From NCBI GenBank assembly GCA_035937595.1, contig DASZHS010000063.1, positions 1 through 47,397 on the forward strand: DNA of 47,397 nucleotides, in the 5' to 3' direction. This DNA comes from Palsa-459 sp035937595 (GTDB lineage: Bacteria > Actinomycetota > Acidimicrobiia > Acidimicrobiales > RAAP-2). Below are positions 19,321-27,755 of the stretch, piece after piece. Position 1 is the first letter of the stretch. Each line of letters starts with the position of its first letter. The notes beneath the pieces were generated by a model. The model was not told the DNA's origin, did not search any database, and worked only from the letters and a program-made list of their open reading frames with translations. A program made the translations under genes and the position numbers.

Positions 19321-20223
19321 CTACGCGGCCCTCGCGCTCGTCGCGGGCGCTGCGCCCGTGCGCGCGGGGGCCGGGGTCGTCACGACGAGCACGGCGAGGA
19401 GCCGGATCCCGAGGAGCGCGACGGCCAGCGGCAAGAGGAGCCGCGCCGGCCCCTGGGTCGTCGTGACGGCGAAGCGCAGCGCGCTGCGGTGGTGGGCGAC
19501 CTGCATCCGGTAGGGGGCGGTGCGGCGCGAGACGCCCTCCGCGTGGGTCACGACGGCCTCGGGTGCGGTGCCGACCACCGCGCCGGCGCGCCGCGCGCGC
19601 CAGCACAGGTCCATGTCCTCGCCGAACATGAAGTACCGCTCGTCGAACCCGCCCAGGGTCTCGAAGAGCTCGCGGCGCACCACGAAGCAGGCCCCCGAGA
19701 CCCAGTCGGCGGTGCCGTCGGGGGCAGCCCCCTGCTCGCGGTACCGCGCGGTGAAGGGGTTGGTGGGCCACACCCGGCCGAGCATCGCGTGGCCCACCGC
19801 GTCGAGCACGGAGGGGAAGCGCCGCATCGACGGGTACGGGGTCGCGGCCTCCGTGAGGATCGTCGGCCCGACCAGGCCCCACGCAGGGTGCGCCTCGAGG
19901 GCGCCGACCAGCTGGTCCAGGGCGTGCTCGTGCAGGACCACGTCGGGGTTCGCCACCAGCACGAGGTCGGTGTCGCCCAGCACCGCGACGCCGCGGTTGG
20001 CGCCCGCGCCGAAGCCGAGGTTCGTCCCCGGCGAGACGACCGCCACGCGCGTCGCCAGGGTGTCGAGGGCCTGCAGCGACGCGCCGCCCCCGGCGTTGTC
20101 CACGACGACGAGCTCGTCGACGCCCTGGTCGAGGATCGAGGCCGTGGCGGCGTGGAGGTGGGCGCCCGCGTGGAAGTCGACGATCACGCAGCCCACCCTC
20201 GGGGACCTCGACGACGGGCTCAC
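19321..20223 (-). CDS. GT2-family glycosyltransferase (rhamnosyl/galactofuranosyl type)
   Basis: A 300-residue GT-A fold enzyme. It shows CVIVDFHAG at the start of the fold, NLGFGAGANRGV, the metal-binding VLVANPDV (DxD-like NPD), and GGFDERYFMFGEDMDLCWRARRAG, which is typical of WbbL/rhamnosyltransferase-like enzymes. A hydrophobic segment near residues 262-285 may anchor it to the membrane. It closes an operon that makes UDP-xylose and a dTDP-6-deoxysugar, so one of these is a likely donor. The GTG start at 20223 overlaps the previous gene by 4 bases (GTGA). The acceptor is unknown. Confidence 0.86.
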   Translation of the reverse strand: MSPSSRSPRVGCVIVDFHAGAHLHAATASILDQGVDELVVVDNAGGGASLQALDTLATRVAVVSPGTNLGFGAGANRGVAVLGDTDLVLVANPDVVLHEHALDQLVGALEAHPAWGLVGPTILTEAATPYPSMRRFPSVLDAVGHAMLGRVWPTNPFTARYREQGAAPDGTADWVSGACFVVRRELFETLGGFDERYFMFGEDMDLCWRARRAGAVVGTAPEAVVTHAEGVSRRTAPYRMQVAHHRSALRFAVTTTQGPARLLLPLAVALLGIRLLAVLVVTTPAPARTGAAPATSARAA

Positions 20224-20942
20224 AGGCTCCGGGTGAAGCGGAAGCGCACGAGCGCGCGGATCGCCCCGAAGCCGTCGCGCCACGTGATCTTCTTGCCCTC
20301 GTGGAACTCGCGGCCCGCGTAGCTGATGGGCACCTCGGCGATGTCGTAGCCCTGGCGGAGGACCTTGGCGGTGATCTCGGGCTCGAAGTCGAACCGGTCC
20401 GAGACCACGTGGATCGGACCGAGCACGCGCCGGTCGAACAGCTTGTAGCAGGTCTCCATGTCCGAGAGCCGCTTGGCGTAGAGCACGCTCGTGATGAGCG
20501 ACAGGAACCGGTTCCCGAGCCAGTGCAGGCCCGACATGTTCTGGCCCTTGCCCGCGAAGCGGTTGCCGTAGACGACGACGGCGGTCCCAGCGAGGACGGG
20601 GCCGAGGAGGGTGCGCCAGTCGTTGGGGTCGTACTCCAAGTCGGCGTCCTGGACGATCACGAGGTCGCCGGTCGCCGCCGCCAGCCCCGTGCGCAGCGCC
20701 GCGCCCTTGCCCTTGTTGACCGGGTGGTCGAGCACGGTCACCCGGGGGTCGTCGAGGCCGGCGAGGACCCGTGCGGTGTCGTCGCTCGAGCCGTCGTTCA
20801 CGATCACGAGGTCGATCGCGAGCGGGAGCTCGACGAGCAGGCACCTCGAGATGATCTCTTTGACCGTCGACTGCTCGTTGAACACCGGCATGAGCACGGT
20901 GAGCGTCCTGTACTCGACTGGCGGCAGTGTGCGGCGGCGCAT
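20220..20942 (-). CDS. GT2-family glycosyltransferase (polyprenyl-phosphate mannosyl/glucosyltransferase type)
   Basis: A 240-residue enzyme with RTLTVLMPVFNEQSTV, VNDGSSDDT, NKGKGAALRTGLAAATGD and QDADLEYDP, the layout of DPM1/ArnC-like transferases that move a sugar to a lipid carrier. There are no C-terminal TM segments. The C-terminal DRFDFEPEITAKVLRQGYDIAEVPISYAGR block is usual for the family. The ATG at 20942 is chosen over the TTG at 20966 because GAGGAG lies 5 bases upstream. It is coupled to the next glycosyltransferase, so the pair may build a lipid-linked glycan. Confidence 0.88.
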   Translation of the reverse strand: MRRRTLPPVEYRTLTVLMPVFNEQSTVKEIISRCLLVELPLAIDLVIVNDGSSDDTARVLAGLDDPRVTVLDHPVNKGKGAALRTGLAAATGDLVIVQDADLEYDPNDWRTLLGPVLAGTAVVVYGNRFAGKGQNMSGLHWLGNRFLSLITSVLYAKRLSDMETCYKLFDRRVLGPIHVVSDRFDFEPEITAKVLRQGYDIAEVPISYAGREFHEGKKITWRDGFGAIRALVRFRFTRSL

Positions 20943-20995
20943 CGGTGCTCCTCGTGCAGCCGTCAAAGGGTAGCGAACACGGTGCTCGGCCCCGC

Positions 20996-21928
20996 TCAGT
21001 GCGCCACGGACCGGAAGTGCGCGACGGTCCGCGCGAGCCCCTCGTCGAGTCCGACCTTCGGCGCCCAGCCGAGGAGCGACGCGGCGAGCGAGACGTCGGG
21101 ACGGCGCCGGACCGGGTCGTCCACGGGGAGGTCCTCGTGGACGATCGGCGAGCTCGAACCCGTCGCCTCGAGGACGCGGTGCGCGAGGTCGAGCACGGTG
21201 AGCTCATCGGGGTTCCCGAGGTTGATCGGTCCGACGCAGTGGGCGTCGAGCAGCGCGAGGAGCCCGGCGACCAGGTCGTCGACGTAGCAGAGGCTGCGGG
21301 TCTGGGAGCCGTCGCCGAAGACCGTGAGCGGCTCGCCGCGCAGCGCCTGGACGATGAAGGTGGAGACGACGCGGCCGTCGCGGGCGGCGAGGCGGGGGCC
21401 GTAGGTGTTGAAGATCCGCGCGATCCCGACGTCGGTGCCGAGCGCGCGGTGGTGCGCGATGGTGAGGGCCTCGCCGAACCGCTTCGACTCGTCGTAGACG
21501 CTGCGCGGGCCGACCGGGTTGACGTTGCCCCAGTACCCCTCGCGCTGCGGGTGCTCGACCGGGTCGCCGTAGACCTCGCTCGAAGAGGCCTGGAGGAACC
21601 GCGCGCCGTTCCGCGACGCGAGCTCGAGTAGCCGCCGCGTGCCCTCCGAGCCGACCGCGAGGGTCTCGAGCGGGAGTGCCAGGTAGACGGGGGGCGACGC
21701 CGGCGAGGCGAGGTTCACGACCGCGTGGACGGGGCCGTCGACGTCCGCGCGCGCGGCGACGTCGCGCTCGAGGAGCGTGAAGTCCGCGTGGGTCCGCGCG
21801 GCGGCCAGGTTGGCGATCGCCCCGGTGCAGAGGTTGTCGAGGGCGACGACCTCGTCGCCCCGGGCGAGCAGCGCGTCGCAGAGGTGCGAGCCGAGGAAGC
21901 CGGCGCCCCCCGCGACGACGACCCTCAC
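20996..21928 (-). CDS. uxs: UDP-glucuronate decarboxylase (UDP-xylose synthase)
   Basis: An extended short-chain dehydrogenase, 310 residues, converting UDP-glucuronate to UDP-xylose. NAD-binding GGAGFLGSHL is at 7-16. The catalytic region SSSEVYGDPVEHPQREGYWGNVNPVGPRSVYDESKR (read as consecutive short motifs, with Y145 and K149) is diagnostic for UXS rather than other epimerases. Its substrate is made by the Ugd enzyme encoded directly upstream. The GTG at 21928 overlaps the ugd stop by 4 bases. Confidence 0.92.
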   Translation of the reverse strand: MRVVVAGGAGFLGSHLCDALLARGDEVVALDNLCTGAIANLAAARTHADFTLLERDVAARADVDGPVHAVVNLASPASPPVYLALPLETLAVGSEGTRRLLELASRNGARFLQASSSEVYGDPVEHPQREGYWGNVNPVGPRSVYDESKRFGEALTIAHHRALGTDVGIARIFNTYGPRLAARDGRVVSTFIVQALRGEPLTVFGDGSQTRSLCYVDDLVAGLLALLDAHCVGPINLGNPDELTVLDLAHRVLEATGSSSPIVHEDLPVDDPVRRRPDVSLAASLLGWAPKVGLDEGLARTVAHFRSVAH

Positions 21929-23253
21929 GCCCGCCCGATGCCCGAGTACGTGAAGCCGAGCCGGTGCAGCTTGCCGCTGTCGAGCAGGTTCCGGGCGTCG
22001 ACGATCGCCGGGGTGGCGACGAGGGAACGGATCTTCGTGTAGTCGAGCCAGCGGAACTCCGCCCACTCGGTGAGCAGCGCGATGGCGTGCGCGCCCTCGA
22101 CCGCCTCGTAGGCCGAGTCGCACACGACGAGGTGCGAGAGGTCGTCCTGGTCGGCGTCGTCCGCGGTGATCGTGGGGTCGAACGCGCGCACCGTCGCGCC
22201 GGCCTCGACGAGCATCCGCGTGATCGCGACGGCCGGGGAGCCGCGGCGGTCGCCGGTGTTGGCCTTGAACGACAGCCCGAGGGCCGCGACCGTCACGCCG
22301 TCGAGTGTCCCGCCGGCCGCCACGGCGACCTTGCCCACCACGCGGCGCATCTGGTCGTCGTTGCCCGTGATCGCCCCGCGCACGATGGAGACGTCGTAGC
22401 CGGCCGAGTTCGAGATCGCGACGAGCGCGGCCGTGTCCTTCGGCAGGCACGAGCCGCCCCACCCTGGCCCCGGGCGGAGGAACTCGAAGCCGATGCGCTT
22501 GTCGTAGCCGATGCCGGTCACGAGGTCGAGGACGTTGGCGCCGACGGCCTCGCACAGGCCCGCCATCGTGTTGATGAAGGTCAGCTTCGTCGCGAGGAAG
22601 GCGTTCGAGGCGTACTTGATGAGCTCGGACGTCGTCGCGTCGGTGATGACCGCGGGCGCACCCGAGTCGCTGAACAGCTCGGCGACGCGGACCGCGGCCT
22701 CGCGGTCGTCGGCGCCCACGACCACGCGGTCGGGGCTGAGCGAGTCGGCGACCGCCGTGCCCTCACGGAGGAACTCGGGGTTGGAGACGACGACGACGTC
22801 GGCGCGACCCACGACCCGCTCGACGAGGCCGACGGTGCCGACCGGCACGGTCGACTTGTTCACGATGATCGCCCCGTCGGCCAGGTGCGGCGCGATCTCT
22901 GCCGCCGCCGCCGTCACGCTCGACAGGTCGGCCGACCCGTCGTCGGACTGCGGCGTCTCGACGCACAGGAACACGAACTCGGCGCCCGCGACGGCGTCCG
23001 CCGCGCGCTGGACGGCGCGGAGCCGCCCCGTCGACAACCCCTCCTTCAGCATCTCGTCGAGCCCGTGCTCGACGATCGGCGAGCGGCCCTGGCGCAGCGC
23101 GTCGAACCGGCGCTCGTCGCGCTCGGCGATCGTGACCAGGTGCCCGTGGTGCGAGAGGACCGCGGCGGTCGGGAGGCCGACGTAGCCAGCGCCGATGACG
23201 GCGACGCGACGGACACCGGCCTTGGGCATCGGTGAGTGGTCAGCGATCGACAC
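21925..23253 (-). CDS. ugd: UDP-glucose 6-dehydrogenase
   Basis: Oxidises UDP-glucose to UDP-glucuronate with two NAD. The 442-residue protein has the Rossmann motif GAGYVGLPTA (21-30) and the catalytic C269 in GWGGSCLPKDT, with the family segments SNPEFLREGTA and LSFKANTGDRRGSPA. It probably feeds the adjacent UDP-xylose synthase. The GTG start at 23253 is preferred: GGAAGG lies 8 bases upstream, and it overlaps the rmlD end by 14 bases. The ATG at 23229 has no ribosome-binding site. Confidence 0.95.
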   Translation of the reverse strand: MSIADHSPMPKAGVRRVAVIGAGYVGLPTAAVLSHHGHLVTIAERDERRFDALRQGRSPIVEHGLDEMLKEGLSTGRLRAVQRAADAVAGAEFVFLCVETPQSDDGSADLSSVTAAAAEIAPHLADGAIIVNKSTVPVGTVGLVERVVGRADVVVVSNPEFLREGTAVADSLSPDRVVVGADDREAAVRVAELFSDSGAPAVITDATTSELIKYASNAFLATKLTFINTMAGLCEAVGANVLDLVTGIGYDKRIGFEFLRPGPGWGGSCLPKDTAALVAISNSAGYDVSIVRGAITGNDDQMRRVVGKVAVAAGGTLDGVTVAALGLSFKANTGDRRGSPAVAITRMLVEAGATVRAFDPTITADDADQDDLSHLVVCDSAYEAVEGAHAIALLTEWAEFRWLDYTKIRSLVATPAIVDARNLLDSGKLHRLGFTYSGIGRA

Positions 23254-24163
23254 TTCCGGTCCCTTCCAGGATGGCGGCGACGAGGCGGTGCATCGCCTCT
23301 TCCCAGGGCGGGAGCAAATCGTACCCGTCGGCGACGAGGCGTCCAGGGGCCAGCTCGGAGTTTGTGGGGCGCGGCGCGAGCGGCGGTGGCTCGAGCGCGC
23401 TCGTCGGGATCGCCGTCACCGACGACGGGTCGCCGCCCGCGGCCTCGGCGACCGCACGCACGAGACCGAACCAGGTCGTCGCCCCGGCGTTTGTCAGGTG
23501 CACGAGGCCGCGCGGCCGCTCGCGCACCAACGTGACGAGGCCGCCGGCGAGGTCCGCGGCGAACGAGGGGCACCCGCGCTGGTCGTCGACGAACCGCATC
23601 GGCTCGCCGCGCTGCGCGCGGTCGGCGGCCAGCCGGACGATGTTGCGACCGTGGTAGCCCGCGACCCACGACACGCGCGCGATCGTCGCGCCCGACATGC
23701 ACGCGAGCTCGCCCTCGAGCTTGGTGCGGCCGTAGACCGACCGGGGGCTGGGCGCGTCGTCCTCGAGGTACGCGGTCGGCTTCGTGCCGTCGAAGACGTA
23801 GTCGGTCGAGGTGTACACGAGGTGCGCACCCACGCGCTCGGCGGCCGCGGCGACGTTCGCCGTCCCGATCGCGTTGACCGTGTGGGCGAGGTCGGGCTCG
23901 GTCTCGGCGCGGTCGACCGCGGTGTAGGCACCGAGGTGGACGACCACGTCCGGGCGGGCGGCCTCGAAGGCGGCCGCCACCGCGGCGGCGTCGTCGACGG
24001 CGAGCTGGCCGTGGCTCGCCGCGGTGACGGCGAACTCCCCGTCACCGACGGGCGGCCCGCCGAGCAGCGCGGTCGACGCGCCGCCGGCCGGGACCCTGCC
24101 CTCGAGCGCGTCGACCAGGTCGGTGCCGACCTGCCCGGAGGCGCCGGTCACGAGGACCCGCAT
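23240..24163 (-). CDS. rmlD: dTDP-4-dehydrorhamnose reductase RmlD
   Basis: The last enzyme of dTDP-L-rhamnose synthesis, 307 residues. It has TGASGQVG (NADPH loop), HLGAYTAVDRAE, STDYVFDGTKPTAYLEDDAP and the YGRTKLEGE Tyr-x3-Lys pair, all usual for RmlD. The ATG at 24163 shares its A with the rmlB stop (TGATG), so the two are coupled. RmlC, the 3,5-epimerase needed between RmlB and RmlD, is not encoded in the window. Confidence 0.93.
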   Translation of the reverse strand: MRVLVTGASGQVGTDLVDALEGRVPAGGASTALLGGPPVGDGEFAVTAASHGQLAVDDAAAVAAAFEAARPDVVVHLGAYTAVDRAETEPDLAHTVNAIGTANVAAAAERVGAHLVYTSTDYVFDGTKPTAYLEDDAPSPRSVYGRTKLEGELACMSGATIARVSWVAGYHGRNIVRLAADRAQRGEPMRFVDDQRGCPSFAADLAGGLVTLVRERPRGLVHLTNAGATTWFGLVRAVAEAAGGDPSSVTAIPTSALEPPPLAPRPTNSELAPGRLVADGYDLLPPWEEAMHRLVAAILEGTGSVDR

Positions 24164-25170
24164 CAGCCAGCCTTGCCCCAGTCCTCTTCGACGACGGGTG
24201 CGCGATCGCGCAGGGGCTCCCACCACGCCCGGTGCTCGGCGTACCAGCGGACGGTGGTGGCGATGCCCTCGTCGAAGGCGATCGACGGCGTCCAGCCGAG
24301 CTCGGTGCGGATCTTGGTCACGTCGAGCAGGTAGCGGCGGTCGTGGCCCGGGCGATCCGGGACGATCGTCTTGAGCGACGCGGGCTTGCCGAGGGCGTCG
24401 AGGATGGTATCGGCGATCTCCTCGATCGTCTTCTCGACGCCCGAGCCGACGTGGTAGGTCTCGCCGACCCTCCCCCGCTCGAGCACGGTCTCGATGGCGC
24501 TGCAGTGGTCGAGCACGTGGAGCCACTCCCGACGGTTCTGCGTGGACTTGTACAGGGGGATCGGCAGGTCGTCGAGCGCCCGCGTCGCGAAGACGGGAAT
24601 GACCTTCTCGGGGAACTGGTAGGGCCCGTAGTTGTTCGAGCAGTTCGTGATCGTGACGGGGACGTCGAAGGTCTCGGCGTAGGCCCGCACGGCGTGGTCG
24701 CCGCCGGCCTTCGCCGCGTTGTAGGGGGTGCGCGGCCGATAGGGGCTCTCCTCGGTGAACGCGCCGGGGTCGTCGAGGTCCATGTCGCCGTAGACCTCGC
24801 ACGTCGAGATGTGGTGGAAGCGGGTGACCTCGCTGCGTCGCGCGGCCTCGAGCATCGACTGCGTGCCGAGCACGTTCGTCGAGAAGAACCGGGCGGGGTC
24901 GAGGATCGCGAGCGAGTTGTGCGACTCCGCGGCGAAGTTGACGATCGTGTCGATCCCGAAGTCCTTGATCGTGCGCTCGGCGAGGTCGAGGTCGCGGATG
25001 TCGCCGTGGACGAACGGCGCGCGCTTGCCGACGTCGTCGAGGTTCGCCCGGTTGCCCGCGTAGGTGAGCGCGTCGTAGGCGACGACGACGTCGTCGGGGT
25101 GCCGCTCGACCCAGTAGCGGACGAAGTTCGAGCCGATGAACCCGGCGCCGCCGGTGACGAGGAGTCGCAC
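24163..25170 (-). CDS. rmlB: dTDP-glucose 4,6-dehydratase (RmlB-like)
   Basis: A 335-residue extended SDR enzyme. NAD-binding GGAGFIGSNF is at 7-16, with Y150 and K154 in YNAAK. Family segments SNNYGPYQFPEKVIP and NRREWLHVLDHCSAI are clear. Two active-site signatures differ from the textbook enzyme: AESHNSLAI replaces AESHVDRSI, and STCEVYGD (C124) replaces STDEVYGD, so the proposed catalytic Asp is Cys while the Glu remains. This may be a lineage variant or point to altered specificity. The gene starts with GTG and lies 10 bases after birA in the same direction, followed by rmlD. Confidence 0.88.
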   Translation of the reverse strand: MRLLVTGGAGFIGSNFVRYWVERHPDDVVVAYDALTYAGNRANLDDVGKRAPFVHGDIRDLDLAERTIKDFGIDTIVNFAAESHNSLAILDPARFFSTNVLGTQSMLEAARRSEVTRFHHISTCEVYGDMDLDDPGAFTEESPYRPRTPYNAAKAGGDHAVRAYAETFDVPVTITNCSNNYGPYQFPEKVIPVFATRALDDLPIPLYKSTQNRREWLHVLDHCSAIETVLERGRVGETYHVGSGVEKTIEEIADTILDALGKPASLKTIVPDRPGHDRRYLLDVTKIRTELGWTPSIAFDEGIATTVRWYAEHRAWWEPLRDRAPVVEEDWGKAG

Positions 25171-25180
25171 GGCCGCGATG

Positions 25181-25966
25181 CTACTCGGGGGCCTCCGCGC
25201 GGCCCTCGGCTGCGGGCCGCAGGTGCACGACGTCGCCGGCCGCGATGACGCGCGCTCCCTCGTCGGTCGCGACGACGAGGTGGCCGTGGTCGGTCACGTC
25301 GACGGCGGTGCCCTCGAACGTCTCGTCGTGCAGCTGCACCGCGACCTGCCGACCGAGCGTGACGAGCCGCGCGCGGTACGCAGCGACGAGCGCACCGCGA
25401 CCCGCCGCCGAGCGCAGCTGGGCGTCGCGCGCGTCGAGCGCCTCGAGGGACGCGCCGAGGAGGGCGTCGGGCTCGACCTTCGTGCCCGTCGCCTCGAGGA
25501 TCGAGGTGCCGCTCGCCGCCGGTGGCCCTGGCCAGGTCAGGTTGACCCCGAGCCCGACGACGACGGCGACGGCCCCGGCGTCGTCGGCCCGCCCGTCGGT
25601 CTCGGCGAGCACGCCGCCGAGCTTGCGGTCGCGGACGACGAGGTCGTTCGGCCACTTGAGCCCGACGTCGAGGCCCGATGTCGCGTCGCAGCCCTGCGCC
25701 GCGGCGAGGGCGACGGCGACGGCGCAGAGGTGTCGGTCCTCGACGCCGAGGACCGCGCGCAGCAGCACCGAGCAGAGCAGCGCGCTCCCCGGGGGCGCCT
25801 CCCACCGCCGGTCGAGGCGACCGCGTCCACGTCGCTGGTACCCGGCGATCACGACCGTGCGGTCGGGCGCGCCGTCGCGGCTCGCGGCGAGCGCCCAGTC
25901 GTTCGTCGAGTCCGTCTCGTCGAGCCGGTGGACCGTGAAGCCCGACGCCCCCACGGACGACACCAT
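25181..25966 (-). CDS. birA: Biotin--[biotin carboxyl carrier protein] ligase
   Basis: Attaches biotin to carboxylase carrier domains through biotinyl-AMP. The 261-residue protein has only the catalytic and C-terminal domains, with no N-terminal DNA-binding helix-turn-helix, so it should not act as a repressor. Motifs are STNDWALA, GYQRRGRGRLDRRWEAPPGS (biotinyl-AMP loop) and LKWPNDLVVRDRKLGGVL. The divergent gene 40 bases away encodes a carboxylase with its own biotin site, the likely substrate. The ATG at 25966 is the simplest start; a GTG at 25963 is next. Confidence 0.94.
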   Translation of the reverse strand: MVSSVGASGFTVHRLDETDSTNDWALAASRDGAPDRTVVIAGYQRRGRGRLDRRWEAPPGSALLCSVLLRAVLGVEDRHLCAVAVALAAAQGCDATSGLDVGLKWPNDLVVRDRKLGGVLAETDGRADDAGAVAVVVGLGVNLTWPGPPAASGTSILEATGTKVEPDALLGASLEALDARDAQLRSAAGRGALVAAYRARLVTLGRQVAVQLHDETFEGTAVDVTDHGHLVVATDEGARVIAAGDVVHLRPAAEGRAEAPE

Positions 25967-25971
25967 AGGGT
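25966..25971 (+). promoter_or_regulatory. -10 box (TAGGGT) for the carboxylase operon
   Basis: TAGGGT fits TANNNT. A start near 25978 would give a leader of about 29 bases containing the GGGAGG ribosome-binding site before the GTG at 26007. It overlaps the first base of the divergent birA ATG. Confidence 0.35.
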
Positions 25972-26006
25972 GACCTGCCACAGGCCCACGGGCCCCGGGA
26001 GGTGAC

Positions 26007-27755
26007 GTGCTCGACAAGGTGCTGATCGCGAACCGCGGCGAGATCGCGGTCCGGGTCATCCGCTCGTGTCGTGAGCTCGGCGTCGCCACGGTCGCCGTGT
26101 ACTCCGAGCTCGACCGCGACGCGCTCCACGTGCGCCTCGCCGACGAGGCGTACGCGCTCGGCGGCCAGACCGCCCAGGAGAGCTACCTCAACACCGAGCG
26201 CATCGTCGAGGTGCTCGCGGCGTCCGGCGCCGACGGGGTGCACCCCGGCTACGGCTTCTTCTCGGAGAACACGGACTTCGCGAGGGAGGTCACCTCGAGG
26301 GGCGTGACCTTCATCGGTCCGCCGCCCTCGGCGATCGAGGTCATGGGCGACAAGATCTCGTCCCGGCTCGCCGCGGAGCGCGCCGGCGTCGCCGCCGTGC
26401 CCGGTCGATCCCAGCCGCTCGACGGCCCAGAGGAGGTCGTCGCGTTCGGCGACGAGTTCGGGTGGCCCGTCGCCATCAAGGCCGCGTACGGCGGCGGCGG
26501 GCGAGGGATGAAGGTCGTCCACAGCGCCGCGGAGGCCGCCGAGTCCCTCGACGCGGCGGCCCGCGAGGCGCTCGCCTACTTCGGGCGCGCCGAGTGCTAC
26601 GTGGAGCGCTACCTCACCTGGCCGCGGCACATCGAGATGCAGGTCCTCGCCGACGACCACGGCACGACGCTGTGGCTCGGGGAGCGCGACTGCTCGTGCC
26701 AGCGCCGGCACCAGAAGCTGATCGAGGAGTGCCCGGCCATCGGCCTCGACGCGGGGGTGCGCGACGCCATGGGCGCCGCGTCGGTGCGCGTGGCGGCGGC
26801 GTGCGGCTACGTGAACGCGGGGACCGTCGAGTTCCTCTACCAGGACGGGGAGTTCTACTTCTTGGAGATGAACACGCGCCTGCAGGTGGAGCACCCGGTC
26901 ACCGAGCTCGTCACGGGGCTCGACTTCGTCGAGTGGCAGCTGCGCATCGCGTCGGGCGAGCCGCTCGGCTTCTCCCAGGCCGACGTCGCCGCGATGTCGC
27001 GCGGCCACGCGATCGAGGTGCGGCTCAACGCCGAGGACCCGAGCGGCGGGCGGTTCCTCCCCTCCCCCGGGACGCTGCGGACCCTCGAGCTGCCCGCCGG
27101 CCCGGGCGTGCGCGTCGACGCCGGCTACGCCGCCGGGGACACGGTGAGCCAGTTCTACGACAACCTCATCTGCAAGCTCGTGACGTGGGGCGCGGACCGC
27201 GAGCAGGCGCGTCGCCGGATGCTGCGCGCGCTCGACGAGACCAAGGTGGAGGGCGTCGCGACGACGATCCCGGCGGACGTGGCGATCCTGTCGCACCCCG
27301 ACTTCATCGAGGGCACCCACTCGACCAAGTGGGTCGAGGAGCGCCTCGACCTGAGCGGGCTCGCCGGCCCTCCGCCGCACGGAGACCACGACGGCGACGG
27401 ACGGGTGCGCCACGCGGTGACCGCCGAGGTCGACGGGCGCCGCTACGAGGTCGACGTCTGGCTGCCCCCCCAGGGGATCGGCGGGGCGGTCGCGACCAAG
27501 CCCTCGCGCAAGGTGAGCCACGCCGGCGTGTCGTCGGCCAGCACCGGCGAGGTCACCGTCCCCATGCAGGGCACCGTGGTCAAGGTGCTCGTCACCGAGG
27601 GCGAGGTGGTGGAGGAGGGCCAGACCATCTGCATCCTCGAGGCCATGAAGATGGAGAACTCGGTCGCCACCGAGCGCGCGGGCACCGTCAAGGAGCTGCG
27701 CGTCGCGGCGGGCGACGGGGTCGGTGCCGGCGACGTGGTGGCGGTGGTCGGGTGA
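26007..27755 (+). CDS. Acyl-CoA carboxylase alpha subunit (biotin carboxylase + BCCP)
   Basis: A 582-residue protein. The biotin carboxylase domain (about 1-445) has VLIANRGEIAVRVIR, the ATP-grasp GGGGRGMK, the EMNTRLQVEHPVTE active site and QKLIEECP. After a linker, the biotinyl domain (about 510-582) has biotinylated K548 in ILEAMKMEN. It carboxylates enzyme-bound biotin for acetyl-CoA or propionyl-CoA carboxylase; the beta (carboxyltransferase) subunit is not in the window. The nearby methylmalonyl-CoA mutase favours a propionyl-CoA role, but acetyl-CoA is equally possible from sequence. GTG start with GGGAGG just upstream. Confidence 0.95.
   Translation: MLDKVLIANRGEIAVRVIRSCRELGVATVAVYSELDRDALHVRLADEAYALGGQTAQESYLNTERIVEVLAASGADGVHPGYGFFSENTDFAREVTSRGVTFIGPPPSAIEVMGDKISSRLAAERAGVAAVPGRSQPLDGPEEVVAFGDEFGWPVAIKAAYGGGGRGMKVVHSAAEAAESLDAAAREALAYFGRAECYVERYLTWPRHIEMQVLADDHGTTLWLGERDCSCQRRHQKLIEECPAIGLDAGVRDAMGAASVRVAAACGYVNAGTVEFLYQDGEFYFLEMNTRLQVEHPVTELVTGLDFVEWQLRIASGEPLGFSQADVAAMSRGHAIEVRLNAEDPSGGRFLPSPGTLRTLELPAGPGVRVDAGYAAGDTVSQFYDNLICKLVTWGADREQARRRMLRALDETKVEGVATTIPADVAILSHPDFIEGTHSTKWVEERLDLSGLAGPPPHGDHDGDGRVRHAVTAEVDGRRYEVDVWLPPQGIGGAVATKPSRKVSHAGVSSASTGEVTVPMQGTVVKVLVTEGEVVEEGQTICILEAMKMENSVATERAGTVKELRVAAGDGVGAGDVVAVVG

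Noticed and set aside
24318..27521. 1067-codon minus-strand frame spanning rmlB, birA and the carboxylase gene
   Set aside because: It is a composite of antisense and out-of-frame shadows with no recognisable domain; the real genes are well supported in other frames.
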